Source: CAVYXF01 sp963772335
Lineage (GTDB): Bacteria > Pseudomonadota > Alphaproteobacteria > Rhizobiales > Rhodomicrobiaceae
NCBI GenBank assembly: GCA_963772335.1
Contig: CAVYXF010000005.1
Location: forward strand, 434,001-498,000
Length of the DNA: 64,000 nt
Direction of reading: 5' to 3'
Shown here: positions 1-7,956 of the stretch, one piece after another
Layout of the letters: each line of letters begins with the position of its first letter
Numbering within the stretch: the stretch's first letter is position 1
The notes under the pieces: generated by a model
Database searches by the model: none
What the model was told of the DNA's origin: nothing
The model's input: only the letters and a program-made list of their open reading frames with translations
Program-made: the position numbers and the translations under genes

Positions 1-84
1 CGTCTTGCCCGTCCTTGCAAATGAGCCGGCCTTCCGAAAAACCGAAGCGCCGCTCCGAACCCTAAATCAGGAAGGGCAAACCCC

Positions 85-510
85 ATGCGTTTCATGATGC
101 TGATGATTCCGAAGGGCTATGAGACGGCGGCGCCGGGTACTATGCCGGAGGACGCCGAGCGTATTGCGTCCATGATGAAATATAATGAGGAGCTGCAGAA
201 AGCGGGCGTGCTGCTCGCGCTCGATGGCCTGCATCCTCCCTCTGCGGGCGCGCGCGTATCATTCGCTAGCGGCACGCCCGTGGTCACGGACGGCCCCTTT
301 GCCGAGGCGAAGGAGGTGCTCGGCGGCTACTGGATGATCCAGGTCGGCTCGCGCGAGGAGGCCATCGAATGGGCAAAGCGCTGCCCGGCTTCGGCGAATG
401 AGGTCATTGAGATTCGCCAGGTGCAGGAGATATCGGACTTTCCGGAGCATGTCCAGAACGCCGTCTCTGGCTTTGCCGAGATGCAGTCCGCCATCAGGCA
501 GAAGAAGTAG
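85..510 (+). CDS. YCII/DGPF-domain protein
   Basis: A 141-residue single-domain protein of the YCII-related (DGPF) family. The diagnostic motif TDGPFAEAKEVLGGYWMI lies near residues 68-85, in the region that forms the ferredoxin-like fold in this family, and the length is typical. These proteins often sit beside sigma-70-like ECF factors or VOC proteins; here a VOC-family gene follows 46 bases downstream on the same strand, so the two are probably co-transcribed. A purine-rich AGGAAGGG at 70-77 precedes the ATG at good spacing and supports this start. The biochemical role of stand-alone members is unknown. Family assignment is firm; function is not inferred. Confidence 0.9.
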   Translation: MRFMMLMIPKGYETAAPGTMPEDAERIASMMKYNEELQKAGVLLALDGLHPPSAGARVSFASGTPVVTDGPFAEAKEVLGGYWMIQVGSREEAIEWAKRCPASANEVIEIRQVQEISDFPEHVQNAVSGFAEMQSAIRQKK

Positions 511-556
511 CCTTCGCCACAACATCCACCGAAAACGCCAGAGTAAGAGGCGAACC

Positions 557-961
557 ATGTCGCAGCTCAACACATATCTATTTTTCAACGGCCACTGCGA
601 GGAAGCCTTGAAGTTTTACCAGCAGGTGCTCGGTGGGGAGATCACGGCGATGATGCCCCACCGCGGCTCGCCAGCGGAGCAAAGTGCTTCTCCCGAATGG
701 CAGGACAAAATCCTCCATGCCTGCCTCGAGGTTAATGGGCGCAGGCTAATGGCGTCCGATTCGCCGCCCGACTACTACAAGACGCCGCAGGGCTTCATGG
801 TGCAGGTGGACGTGTCGGAGCCGGCCCAGGCCGACCGCATCTACAATGCGCTGGTCGAAGGCGGCCAGGTCCGGCTGGCGATCGACAAGACGTTCTTTGC
901 GCGGCGTTTCGGTATGCTGGTCGATCGGTTCGGCACGCCCTGGATGATTAACTGCCGCTAG
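557..961 (+). CDS. VOC-family protein (PhnB / glyoxalase-bleomycin-resistance fold)
   Basis: A 134-residue vicinal-oxygen-chelate protein of the PhnB/3-demethylubiquinone methyltransferase-like subgroup. It opens with MSQLNTYLFFNGHCEEALKF, the usual first beta-alpha unit, and ends with FGMLVDRFGTPWMINC, the hallmark closing motif of PhnB-like proteins. An upstream in-frame extension to 398 overlaps the preceding gene and is rejected because the ATG at 557 has a purine-rich AGTAAGAGG upstream and matches the family start. It probably forms a small operon with the YCII-domain gene. Such proteins bind small organic molecules; no substrate can be named. Confidence 0.9.
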   Translation: MSQLNTYLFFNGHCEEALKFYQQVLGGEITAMMPHRGSPAEQSASPEWQDKILHACLEVNGRRLMASDSPPDYYKTPQGFMVQVDVSEPAQADRIYNALVEGGQVRLAIDKTFFARRFGMLVDRFGTPWMINCR

Positions 962-963
962 TC

Positions 964-1008
964 TGAAGCAATCCACCGCCAATCCAGGGCCGTCAGGTGG
1001 ATTGCTCC
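964..1008. repeat. GAAGCAATCC palindromic repeat, copy 1
   Basis: GAAGCAATCCACC (965-977) pairs with GGTGGATTGCT (996-1006). The same core recurs at 14223-14274. Both copies lie between converging genes, here the VOC gene and the serine hydrolase gene. It resembles the widespread alphaproteobacterial intergenic palindromes; a role as bidirectional terminator or REP-like site is inference. Confidence 0.75.
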
Positions 1009-1040
1009 ACGTGGCCTTCCGGATTGTCGAAACAAAGCCT

Positions 1041-1158
1041 CCTCACCCGGCTCGGTCTTGGCAGACCTCGCCGCCCTCTCCCCAAAGGCGAACGCTTGTC
1101 GTTCGCCTTAACGGCTCACGACGGGAGACGGCGGACGCCGTCAGGCGTCCGGGTGAGG
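1041..1158. repeat. Nested mosaic palindromic element
   Basis: Outer arms CCTCACCCGG (1041-1050) and CCGGGTGAGG (1149-1158) are perfect inverted repeats. Inside are two further perfect hairpins: AAGGCGAACG/CGTTCGCCTT (1085-1094 / 1100-1109) and CGGACGCC/GGCGTCCG (1132-1139 / 1144-1151). The element fills most of the gap between two converging genes. It resembles the mosaic repeats found between alphaproteobacterial genes and may end transcription from both sides. Confidence 0.7.
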
Positions 1159-1189
1159 GGGCCTTGTCACTAGCGCCGGGACACTCCAC

Positions 1190-2398
1190 TCAATCCGCGA
1201 TGGCCTGATAGACCGAGGTCCAGAAATCGCTGTAAGTCGGCGGCGGGGCGGGCGAGTCCATCACGCGCTGCGTCATCAGTATGGCGATCATCTCCTCTTT
1301 CGGGTCGGTGTAGGCGGTGGTGCCATGGCCGCCATCCCAGCCGAAGCGACCCGGCGAGTTCTGCAAGTCCGTACGCCGGGTGATGATCGACATGCCGAAC
1401 CCCCAGCCGCGTTCCTCCCAGAAGCCGGGGAAGAAGGGCGAGGCCGCCTTCTGCTCGGGCGTGATCTGGTCGGTGGTCATCAGCTCGACCGAGGGCCGCG
1501 ACAGGATGCGCTCGCGCCCGCTCACGCCCTTGCTCAGCATCATCAGGCAGAAGGCGTAATAGTCGTCGACTGTCGAGACGAGACCGCCCGAGCCTGACTC
1601 GAATACCGGAGGCGAGGCGACCCTGCCTCCGCGGGCTTCATCGAACACCACCAGCTCCTCACGCTGTCCGCCTTCGGTCCAGTAACAAGTCGGCAGCCGG
1701 TCGAGCTTGTCCTCGGGCACGCTGAAGCCAGTATCCTTCATGCCGAGCGGCTCGAATATGCGCTGGCGCAGCACCTCGCCGAGCGGCTTCCCGGCCACGC
1801 GCGAAATCAGCACGCCGAGAATATGGGCGCCGGTGTCGTACAGCCAGCGCTCGCCCGGCTGATGCACGAGCGGCAGGCTGCCATAGCGCTGCATCAGCTC
1901 GTCGGGGCCGACCGTCGGCAGGAACGGGCCGGGCGCCACACCCGCTTCACGCATCGCCTTCTGAATCGGGTGCTTCTCCGGGAACACCATGATGGCGCCG
2001 AGCCCAAGCCGAAAGGTGAGGAGATCACGCAAGGTAATGGGGCGATTTGCCGGTACGGTGTCGCCGAGCGACGAATCCAGCGAGCGCAGGACTTTGCGGT
2101 CGGCGAGTTCCGGCAGCCAGCGATCGACCGGATCGTCGAGCCGCAGCTTGCATTCCTCAACGAGGGTCATGGCGGCTGCTGCAGTGATCGGCTTCGTCAA
2201 CGAGGCGATACGGAAGATGGTGTCGCGCCGCATGGGCGCACCGCCCGCGATATTCATATTGCCGATCGCATCGACGATGATCTCGCCGCGGCGCGCAATG
2301 AGCGTGACGAGGCCCGGCACATAGCCGCTCTCGACGTGGCGGGCCATGCTGTCATGCATGCTGACGAGCCGCGATGGCGAAAATGCTGCGCCGGTCAT
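1190..2398 (-). CDS. Serine hydrolase, beta-lactamase/EstB family (class C fold)
   Basis: A 402-residue protein of the beta-lactamase-related serine hydrolase family, which includes class C enzymes, esterases of the EstB type and D-aminopeptidases. The nucleophile motif SxxK appears as RIASLTKPITA near residue 70, a tyrosine motif candidate is LYDTGAHILG, and the C-terminal active-site loop is GGHGTTAY in place of the lactamase KTG. The lack of KTG and the family context favour an esterase or transesterase over a true lactamase. No signal peptide is evident, so it is probably cytoplasmic. A longer frame reaching 2602 overlaps the neighbouring gene; the ATG at 2398 is chosen because AGAAAGGA lies just upstream. 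Substrate unknown. Confidence 0.88.
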   Translation of the reverse strand: MTGAAFSPSRLVSMHDSMARHVESGYVPGLVTLIARRGEIIVDAIGNMNIAGGAPMRRDTIFRIASLTKPITAAAAMTLVEECKLRLDDPVDRWLPELADRKVLRSLDSSLGDTVPANRPITLRDLLTFRLGLGAIMVFPEKHPIQKAMREAGVAPGPFLPTVGPDELMQRYGSLPLVHQPGERWLYDTGAHILGVLISRVAGKPLGEVLRQRIFEPLGMKDTGFSVPEDKLDRLPTCYWTEGGQREELVVFDEARGGRVASPPVFESGSGGLVSTVDDYYAFCLMMLSKGVSGRERILSRPSVELMTTDQITPEQKAASPFFPGFWEERGWGFGMSIITRRTDLQNSPGRFGWDGGHGTTAYTDPKEEMIAILMTQRVMDSPAPPPTYSDFWTSVYQAIAD

Positions 2399-2504
2399 GA
2401 GCGTATCCTTTCTGTCATGGGGTGCTGGCAGCGGTCTTAGCGGCGGGCTTGGCAACAGCAGCCCCCGCAGCTTGGGCAATGTTGATTGACTGCGGGCGTT
2501 CGTC

Positions 2505-2870
2505 TCAGCTTTTCGGTATGAAGCGGCCATCCCTGTAGGTCGCGCCGAAGAACACCTCCACCGAGGCGATCTGATGACCGCGGAAGATGAAGAACTCGGC
2601 ATTGCGGAATTCGCGGCCGTCCTTCATCAGGACGCGGTAGCGCGCGAACGCCTCTTCGCCCTGCTCAATCACTTTCTCCAGCTCGAGAGCCTGCATCAGA
2701 TCGCTTCCCGGCCAGCAGCGCTCGAAATAGATGCCGCGATCGATCGCGTCGTCATAAGGGCTGGTGAAGGTGAAATCCTCGGCCAGGGCTTCTTCCATCA
2801 CCTCGCGGTCCTTGGCTTTAAAGGCGCGGTAATAACGGCTGAGCAGTTCGGCTTTGCTGAGGTCGGACAT
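2505..2870 (-). CDS. SnoaL-like / nuclear transport factor 2-family protein
   Basis: A 121-residue alpha+beta barrel protein of the SnoaL-like/NTF2 superfamily. The N-terminal helix ELLSRYYRAFKAKDREVMEE, the LAEDFTFTSPYDD strand and the closing VEVFFG strand are typical of these small polyketide-cyclase-like or ketosteroid-isomerase-like folds. It is transcribed divergently from the HxlR regulator at 3038, with two palindromes in the shared intergenic region, so it is the likely target of that regulator. Members may be enzymes or ligand-binding proteins; no catalytic assignment is possible from the sequence. Confidence 0.85.
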   Translation of the reverse strand: MSDLSKAELLSRYYRAFKAKDREVMEEALAEDFTFTSPYDDAIDRGIYFERCWPGSDLMQALELEKVIEQGEEAFARYRVLMKDGREFRNAEFFIFRGHQIASVEVFFGATYRDGRFIPKS

Positions 2871-2959
2871 GATTGTCTTCCTTTCAGTGGTGATCGGGTT
2901 TCGATGCGTTGCAACACGGCGCCCCAGCGGATGAAGCTTCCATGGCTTGATCCTTTTGC

Positions 2960-3021
2960 AACCAGTATTATTTTAAAACTGGTTTCAGGGTAGGGATACC
3001 AATTGCAAAATGCAACTAGTT
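2960..3021. promoter_or_regulatory. Candidate HxlR operator palindromes
   Basis: Two dyads lie between the divergent SnoaL-like and HxlR genes: AACCAGT (2960-2966) with ACTGGTT (2978-2984), and the palindrome AACTAGTT (3014-3021). Both share the half-site AACYAGT, are AT-rich compared with their surroundings and occupy the promoter zone of both genes. HxlR-family proteins bind such dyads as dimers. That these are the operators is inference from position and symmetry. Confidence 0.6.
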
Positions 3022-3037
3022 TTTGAGAGAAATGCAA

Positions 3038-3565
3038 ATGACCGACGCCCACCGATCTGGCTGCCCGATCAATCTCACGCTGGAGGTGGTGGGAGACAAA
3101 TGGAGCCTGCTCATCATTCGCGACATGATCTTTGGGAACAGGCGGCATTTCCGGGAATTGCTGACCAGATCCGAGGAGGGCATTTCCTCCAATATTCTCG
3201 CCGAGCGGCTAAAGAGGCTCGTCGAACAGGGGATCATGACGCGGGCCAATGATCCCACACATAAGCAGAAGGGCGTCTACAGCCTGACCCAGAAAGGCAT
3301 CGAGCTGTTGCCGGTGCTGTGCCAAATGGCGGTCTGGGGCAGGAAATATCTGCCGGTTTCGGAGGAACTCGGCATCCGCGCGCAACTGCTGGACGAAGGC
3401 GGAACGCAGCTCTGGGCGGACTTCATGGATGAGCTGCGCGAGAGCCATCTCGGCGTGCCGAACGCGATACGCGCGAAGTCAGGCAAGCCGCCGGTATTCG
3501 AGAGATTGCAGGCTGCCTATGAGGCGGTGGTTGCCCGCAACAAGCAGCGGGCCGATGTCGGCTGA
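3038..3565 (+). CDS. HxlR-family winged-helix transcriptional regulator
   Basis: A 175-residue HxlR-type regulator. The signature CPINLTLEVVGDKWSLLIIR near residues 8-27 is followed by the winged helix: FRELLTRSEEGISSNILAERLKRLVEQGI and a wing ending KGVYSLTQKG. The C-terminal extension after residue 110 is longer than in minimal members. In-frame starts exist at TTG 3023 and ATG 3032; the ATG at 3038 is preferred because GAGAGAA at 3025-3031 is correctly spaced. It is divergent from a SnoaL-like gene and probably controls it and itself through the intervening palindromes. HxlR proteins commonly sense electrophiles or oxidants through the N-terminal cysteine, which is present here. Confidence 0.93.
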   Translation: MTDAHRSGCPINLTLEVVGDKWSLLIIRDMIFGNRRHFRELLTRSEEGISSNILAERLKRLVEQGIMTRANDPTHKQKGVYSLTQKGIELLPVLCQMAVWGRKYLPVSEELGIRAQLLDEGGTQLWADFMDELRESHLGVPNAIRAKSGKPPVFERLQAAYEAVVARNKQRADVG

Positions 3566-3700
3566 AGACTTGCCGGTCGGATTTTTCGGGACGACTTCGC
3601 TGCCGGAAATGTATCGGCGCGTCAGCAGCAAAGCCGCCTTGTAGCAATCCTTCGCGCCACCCAATATTAGGGGCGAGTTCCGTCAGTCAGAAGGACCCTC

Positions 3701-3982
3701 GTGGATAAACTTCACAAAATCCCTTCGCCCTGCATCGACGTCTGCGAAGACATGCACAAGCGCTGCATCGCCTGCGGGCGCAGCAAGCGGGATAAGAAAG
3801 CCTGGAAGAAGGTGGAAGGGCGGGCGGAAAAGCTCGCACTGCTCCGCCAGTGCCTGGAGATGACGCGAGAGATTGGCACCCAGGAGTTCTGGATGCGCGA
3901 ATATCGCCGCAAGTGCATCAAAAAGGGGACCGACTGCCCGCTCGACGAGCTGCTGCCCGCTCTCGCGGAAGAGGATAAGTAG
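3701..3982 (+). CDS. DUF1289 cysteine-motif protein
   Basis: A 93-residue protein with the DUF1289 motif SPCIDVCEDMHKRCIACGR near residues 9-27, whose four cysteines suggest metal or Fe-S binding. The rest is strongly charged, with a CIKKGTDCPLDELLPAL tail containing two more cysteines. It starts with GTG; AAGGA at 3691-3695 lies five bases upstream and decides this start. It stands alone between an HxlR gene and the convergent dps gene. Small DUF1289 proteins are common in alphaproteobacteria, but their role is unknown. Confidence 0.85.
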   Translation: MDKLHKIPSPCIDVCEDMHKRCIACGRSKRDKKAWKKVEGRAEKLALLRQCLEMTREIGTQEFWMREYRRKCIKKGTDCPLDELLPALAEEDK

Positions 3983-4019
3983 ATCGCGCCGGCATGAGCG
4001 GCGCAATCCGCCCGCAGGA

Positions 4020-4493
4020 TCAGCCGTTCAGGTGCGCACGCAGCATCCATGCAAATTTGTCGTGCTCGGCAGCCCGCTCAAGCGCCAGGTCGTTGGTGAC
4101 CATGTCGCCATGCTGCTCGGTGAGCTCGGCAAGAGCCCGAAGTGTGGCTGAAACCGTCTCTTCGTCGGCTTTGAGCTTTTCGATCATTTCATTTGCCGAC
4201 AAATGACCATCGGACTCCTGCACCGCACTGCGCTTGAGGAATTCTGAGTAGCGGCCGTCCGCATGGCCCTCGAGCGCCTTGATCCGCTCAGCCAGGGTGT
4301 CCTGCGCGTCGAAATGGTCCTCATAGATCTTCTGGAACAGCTCGTGCAGCGAGCCGAACGCCATGCCGGTTACATTCCAGTGGAAATTCTGGGCCTTGAT
4401 CGTCAGCACAGCCGTTTCGGAGAGCGACTGCATCAGCGCTGCAATGATCTCGGCTTTCGCATCGGGTGCGATATCGACTGTTATATTCTTCAT
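4020..4493 (-). CDS. dps: Dps-family ferritin-like DNA-protection protein
   Basis: A 157-residue Dps protein. It carries the Dps signature FHWNVTG followed by LHELFQKIYEDHFDAQDTLAER; the His, Asp and Glu residues there form the intersubunit ferroxidase site. Members form dodecamers that oxidise Fe(II) with hydrogen peroxide and store the iron. The ATG at 4493 is chosen over one six codons upstream because AAGGAG precedes it and homologues begin MKN. It starts 18 bases after the stop of the upstream hypothetical gene on the same strand, so the pair is likely one transcript. The divergent mbfA gene makes this an iron-handling block. The basic N-terminal tail of E. coli Dps is absent, so DNA binding is uncertain. 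Confidence 0.95.
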   Translation of the reverse strand: MKNITVDIAPDAKAEIIAALMQSLSETAVLTIKAQNFHWNVTGMAFGSLHELFQKIYEDHFDAQDTLAERIKALEGHADGRYSEFLKRSAVQESDGHLSANEMIEKLKADEETVSATLRALAELTEQHGDMVTNDLALERAAEHDKFAWMLRAHLNG

Positions 4494-4511
4494 CGGACCA
4501 TCTCCTTCCAA

Positions 4512-5015
4512 CTATCGATTGCTGCCCCCGACTCCGAGAGCGCTGCTGACGTCCGGCGTCGGTGCCGGGCAAAGAGTCTGCGCAAGTCCATCGGCGAGGA
4601 AAAGCAGGCGGCGATGCCCATTCGGGTTAACGCGCAACGCCATGAGATACTTCCCGCTCGTATAGTCTTCAGCTTTAAGCGCCATCAACAATCGTACCAG
4701 CCACATCTCGTCATTGCTCACAGTTTCCGCCTTGGCTGGGAAAAATCGGAGCCGCCGAGCGGCGAACAGCTGCAAACCTTGAAAAAAAGCGGCAGCATAG
4801 CGCTCAGTCGTGGTGTTTTTATCAATAGCAATCAGAGAACAAGCATGGTCAAAGTCACTGCAGGGTTTAAGCCTACATTCGCGCAGGAGAACCCTTAGCC
4901 GGCGGACGAGTTGCAACGTCCCCGTATCTACTTCTATCTCAACGCTGCCGGGCATTGCTGCTCGCGGGAGAGGAATAACATTGCTGGGCCATTCGCGATA
5001 TGCCTCGCCTGCCAT
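4512..5015 (-). CDS. Conserved hypothetical protein upstream of dps
   Basis: A 167-residue protein of unknown function. The most organised part is the central segment around residues 65-140, containing TTERYAAAFFQGLQLFAARR, NDEMWLVRLLMALKAEDYTSG and a final HRRLLFLADGLA. I recall a similar arrangement in uncharacterised rhizobial proteins, which makes a real gene likely. No signal peptide, membrane segment or metal motif is visible. The ATG at 5015 has AGGTG upstream. Its stop lies 18 bases before dps, and its start faces mbfA across the region holding the Irr-type box, so a link with oxidative stress or iron is possible but only by context. Confidence 0.65.
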   Translation of the reverse strand: MAGEAYREWPSNVIPLPRAAMPGSVEIEVDTGTLQLVRRLRVLLRECRLKPCSDFDHACSLIAIDKNTTTERYAAAFFQGLQLFAARRLRFFPAKAETVSNDEMWLVRLLMALKAEDYTSGKYLMALRVNPNGHRRLLFLADGLAQTLCPAPTPDVSSALGVGGSNR

Positions 5016-5153
5016 GAAGCACCTGTACGATCGAAAAGGTTCAGTCTGAAGATAGGGCGTCTTGGCTGCTGCGCAAATGCGCCCGTCACCAATAAAAGCA
5101 TCATAGGCCTTGCTGGCCGCTATAACTTGATTTCGCTCAAGGGGAGGCCATAA

Positions 5154-5170
5154 CTTAGAATCGTTCTAAA
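5154..5170 (+). promoter_or_regulatory. Irr iron control element (ICE-like box)
   Basis: The dyad TTAGAA (5155-5160), TCG, TTCTAA (5164-5169) matches the iron control element TTTAGAA-N3-TTCTAAA recognised by Irr in Rhizobiales at all but the first base. It sits 17 bases before mbfA. A plausible promoter (TTGATT at 5128, TAACTT at 5151) overlaps it, as expected for repression when iron is low. The motif is seen directly; binding by Irr is inferred from the known mbfA regulon. Confidence 0.8.
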
Positions 5171-5186
5171 GGATCGAAAACGGGGG

Positions 5187-6149
5187 GTGCCGGTGAAAGA
5201 ATTCGGTGATCTGAGCGAGCGCGAAATCCTGGCTTTGGCTATTACCATGGAGGAGCAGGATGCCCGTATTTATCGCGATTATGCGGACGGGCTTAAAGAC
5301 AATTTCCCCGCCTCGGCGAAGGTCTTTCTTGGCATGGCCGAGGAGGAAGATGAGCATCGGCGCAAGCTGATCGAGCTGTTCCGCCAGCGTTTCGGCGAGC
5401 ATATTCCCTTGGTTCGACGCGAAGATGTCAGCGGATTTGTCCGGCACAAGCCGCTCTGGCTGGTGCGCCCGCTTGGGCTCGATACCGTGCGCCGTCAGGC
5501 GGAGATGTTCGAGCAGGAGACGCGACGCTTTTACGAACGCGCACAGAGCCGCGCGACCGATGCCAGTACCCGCAAGCTGCTTGGCGATCTTGCTGCCGCC
5601 GAGCAGGGCCATGAAGCATTGGCAGTGAAGCTTGGTGAACAGCACCTCACTGCTTCCGCGCGCGACGAAGAGGAGGCCACGCGCCAGCGCCTTTTTGTGC
5701 TCCAGGTGATCCAGCCGGGGCTGGCCGGGCTGATGGACGGCTCGGTCTCGACCCTGGCGCCGCTGTTCGCCGCGGCGTTTGCGACCCATCAGAGCTGGGA
5801 GACCTTCCTGGTCGGCCTTGCCGCTTCGGTCGGTGCCGGCGTCTCCATGGGGTTTGCCGAGGCGCTGTCCGATGACGGCTCGCTGACCGGACGCGGAACG
5901 CCATGGATTCGCGGCGCGATCACCGGCTTGATGACCACGGTCGGTGGGATTGGCCACACCATTCCGTATCTGATCGGTGACTTCCAGATCGCCACCACCA
6001 TCGCCGTTCTCGTGGTGATGGTCGAGCTCTGGGTGATCGCCTGGGTGCGGGCCCGCTATATGGATACGCCATTTCTGCGCGCGGCCTTTGAAGTGGTACT
6101 GGGTGGCCTGATCGTCTTCAGCGCCGGAGTGCTGATCGGTAATGCTTAA
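5187..6149 (+). CDS. mbfA: MbfA: membrane-bound ferritin / VIT1-type iron exporter
   Basis: A 320-residue fusion of an N-terminal ferritin-like (rubrerythrin) domain and a C-terminal CCC1/VIT1 membrane domain. The ferritin part carries two metal-binding repeats, MEEQDARIYRDY with EEEDEHRR and FEQETRRFYERA with AAEQGHEAL. The C-terminal half from about residue 175 holds membrane segments including SMGFAEALSDDGSLTGRG and GLIVFSAGVLIGNA. In Bradyrhizobium and Agrobacterium MbfA exports iron and protects from peroxide under Irr control; the ICE-like box at 5155-5169 fits this. Both possible starts are GTG, at 5187 and 5193; homologues beginning MKxL favour 5193. Dps is encoded divergently. Confidence 0.93.
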   Translation: MPVKEFGDLSEREILALAITMEEQDARIYRDYADGLKDNFPASAKVFLGMAEEEDEHRRKLIELFRQRFGEHIPLVRREDVSGFVRHKPLWLVRPLGLDTVRRQAEMFEQETRRFYERAQSRATDASTRKLLGDLAAAEQGHEALAVKLGEQHLTASARDEEEATRQRLFVLQVIQPGLAGLMDGSVSTLAPLFAAAFATHQSWETFLVGLAASVGAGVSMGFAEALSDDGSLTGRGTPWIRGAITGLMTTVGGIGHTIPYLIGDFQIATTIAVLVVMVELWVIAWVRARYMDTPFLRAAFEVVLGGLIVFSAGVLIGNA

Positions 6150-6223
6150 CGAGCCGCCATTGCCGGCTCAGCCTTCAAGCATGATATTGATGGTCATCCC
6201 GATTGCCGCACCGGAGACGACCC

Positions 6224-7457
6224 TTGCAGGGCAAATCCATCCTCCTGATCATCAGCGGCGGCATCGCCGCCTACAAGGCGCTCGATCTGATCCGCCGCGC
6301 ACGCGAGCGCGGCGCGCGAAGTCAGGGCGGTGCTGACAGAAGGCGCACAGCATTTTGTCACGCCGCTCGCGGTGGCGACTCTCTGCGAGGAGCCGGTGTT
6401 CACCGAGCTGTTCGACCTAAAGGAAGAGACCGAAATCGGCCATATCCGGCTGTCGCGCGAGGCCGATCTGATCATTATTGCGCCTGCCACCGCCAATCTC
6501 CTTGCCCGGATGGCACACGGCATTGCCGATGATCTGGCCTCGACGGTCATACTCGCCGCTAACAAGCCCGTCCTCGCCGCCCCGGCGATGAACTGGAAGA
6601 TGTGGGAGAACCCCGCGACCCAGCGCAATCTCGCGCAGCTGAAAAGCGATGGCCTGCATATCATCGGCCCCAATGAGGGGGCGATGGCCTGCAATGAGTG
6701 GGGCACCGGCCGGATGGCCGAGCCGGAGGAAATCCTTCTCGCCGCCGAAACGCTGCTGGCCGGCGCGGAGGGACGGCTGCTGGCCGGCATGCATGTGCTG
6801 GTCACGGCCGGGCCGACCCATGAGCCGATCGACCCGGTGCGCTATATCGGCAACCGCTCCTCGGGCAAGCAGGGCTATGCCATTGCGGCCGCTGCCGCGA
6901 GGCTCGGCGCGCGGGTGACCCTGGTGAGCGGCCCGGTCGCCCTTCATCCGCCGCCCCAGGTAAAGGTGATTCGCGTCGAGACGGCCCGGGAGATGCTGGC
7001 GAGCGTTCAAGCGGCGTTGCCGGTCGATATCGGCATCTTTGCCGCCGCGGTCGCCGACTGGCGGGCAGCGGAGTTCCACAGCTCAAAGCTGAAGAAAGCT
7101 GGGAGTGCAGATGCGCCGCCCCTCGCGCTCGCCGAGAATCCCGATATTCTGAAAACTATCGCCAGTCGCAAGACGCGCCGTCCGGCCTTGGTCATCGGCT
7201 TTGCCGCCGAGACGGAAAATGTAGTCGGATATGCCAAGACCAAACTGGAAGCCAAAGGCTGCGACTGGATTGTGGCGAATGACGTATCAGCGGAGACAGG
7301 GGTTATGGGGGGAGATGAGAACCAAGTGCATCTGGTTATGGCCAAGAGCGTCGAGAGCTGGCCCGTTATGACAAAAACTGGCGTGGCAACAGAGCTGATG
7401 CGCCGGGCGGCGTCCTTCTTGCGGGAGACACGGACCAGCTCACGTGCGGCGGAATAG
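6224..7457 (+). CDS. coaBC: CoaBC, with apparent +1 frameshift
   Basis: Bifunctional phosphopantothenoylcysteine decarboxylase / phosphopantothenate-cysteine ligase of coenzyme A synthesis. Frame one gives LQGKSILLIISGGIAAYKAL, the CoaC N-terminus; the reading then breaks and continues in another frame from MLTEGAQHFVTPLAVATL. Removing one base from the GCGCGC run at 6312-6317 gives RERGAEVRAVLTEGAQHF, the normal sequence, and about 410 residues. The CoaC active-site region AAPAMNWKMWENPA and the CoaB start VLVTAGPTHEPIDPVRYI are intact. The likely start is TTG 6224, with GGAG at 6213-6216. dut follows after 3 bases. The enzyme is normally essential, so an assembly error is a serious alternative to a lesion. 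Confidence 0.9.
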
Positions 7458-7460
7458 CCG

Positions 7461-7946
7461 ATGCGAAACAATCCATTTTTCGCCAGGGCCCGCCAACCCG
7501 TGTTGCGCGTAAAGGTCCTGCCGCACGCGCAAGGGTTGCCGCTTCCTGAATATCAGACCGCCCAGGCCGCCGGTATGGACCTCATCGCCGCACTTGCCGA
7601 GGAGGAAACAGTATTTCTACCGATGGGAGAGCGCGCGCTCATCCCAACCGGGCTTGCTATAGAATTACCGGCGGGCTATGAGGCGCAGATCCGGCCACGC
7701 TCGGGGCTGGCCCTCAATTACGGCGTGACGGTGCTGAACAGTCCCGGCACGATCGATGCCGATTATCGGGGCGAGGTGAAGGTGCTTCTTGTTAATCTTG
7801 GCCTCGATACATTCACCATTGAACGGGGGACACGCATCGCTCAATTGGTGATACAACAGGTGGCACGTATGCCGCTTGATGTGGTGACGGAGCTTGAAGA
7901 AAGCGCGCGCGGAATCGGAGGGTTTGGGTCGACCGGCCGCGATTAG
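7461..7946 (+). CDS. dut: dUTP diphosphatase
   Basis: A 161-residue trimeric dUTPase that hydrolyses dUTP to dUMP and pyrophosphate, keeping uracil out of DNA and feeding thymidylate synthesis. All five family motifs are present in order: AGMDL, PRSGLAL, the catalytic and uracil-binding NSPGTIDADYRGEVKV, GTRIAQLVI, and the C-terminal P-loop-like RGIGGFGSTG arm. Length is usual. It starts 3 bases after coaBC, a coaBC-dut order common in proteobacteria. The MoeB/ThiF-like gene follows at once. Confidence 0.97.
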   Translation: MRNNPFFARARQPVLRVKVLPHAQGLPLPEYQTAQAAGMDLIAALAEEETVFLPMGERALIPTGLAIELPAGYEAQIRPRSGLALNYGVTVLNSPGTIDADYRGEVKVLLVNLGLDTFTIERGTRIAQLVIQQVARMPLDVVTELEESARGIGGFGSTGRD

Positions 7947-7956
7947 AGAGTTGACG

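Noticed and set aside
1..84. Possible end of an upstream gene (third frame stop at 63-65)
   Set aside because: Only about 20 codons are visible and nothing in them can be recognised.
1190..2398. Class C beta-lactamase causing resistance
   Set aside because: The KTG box is missing, no signal peptide is seen, and the closest pattern is EstB-type esterase.
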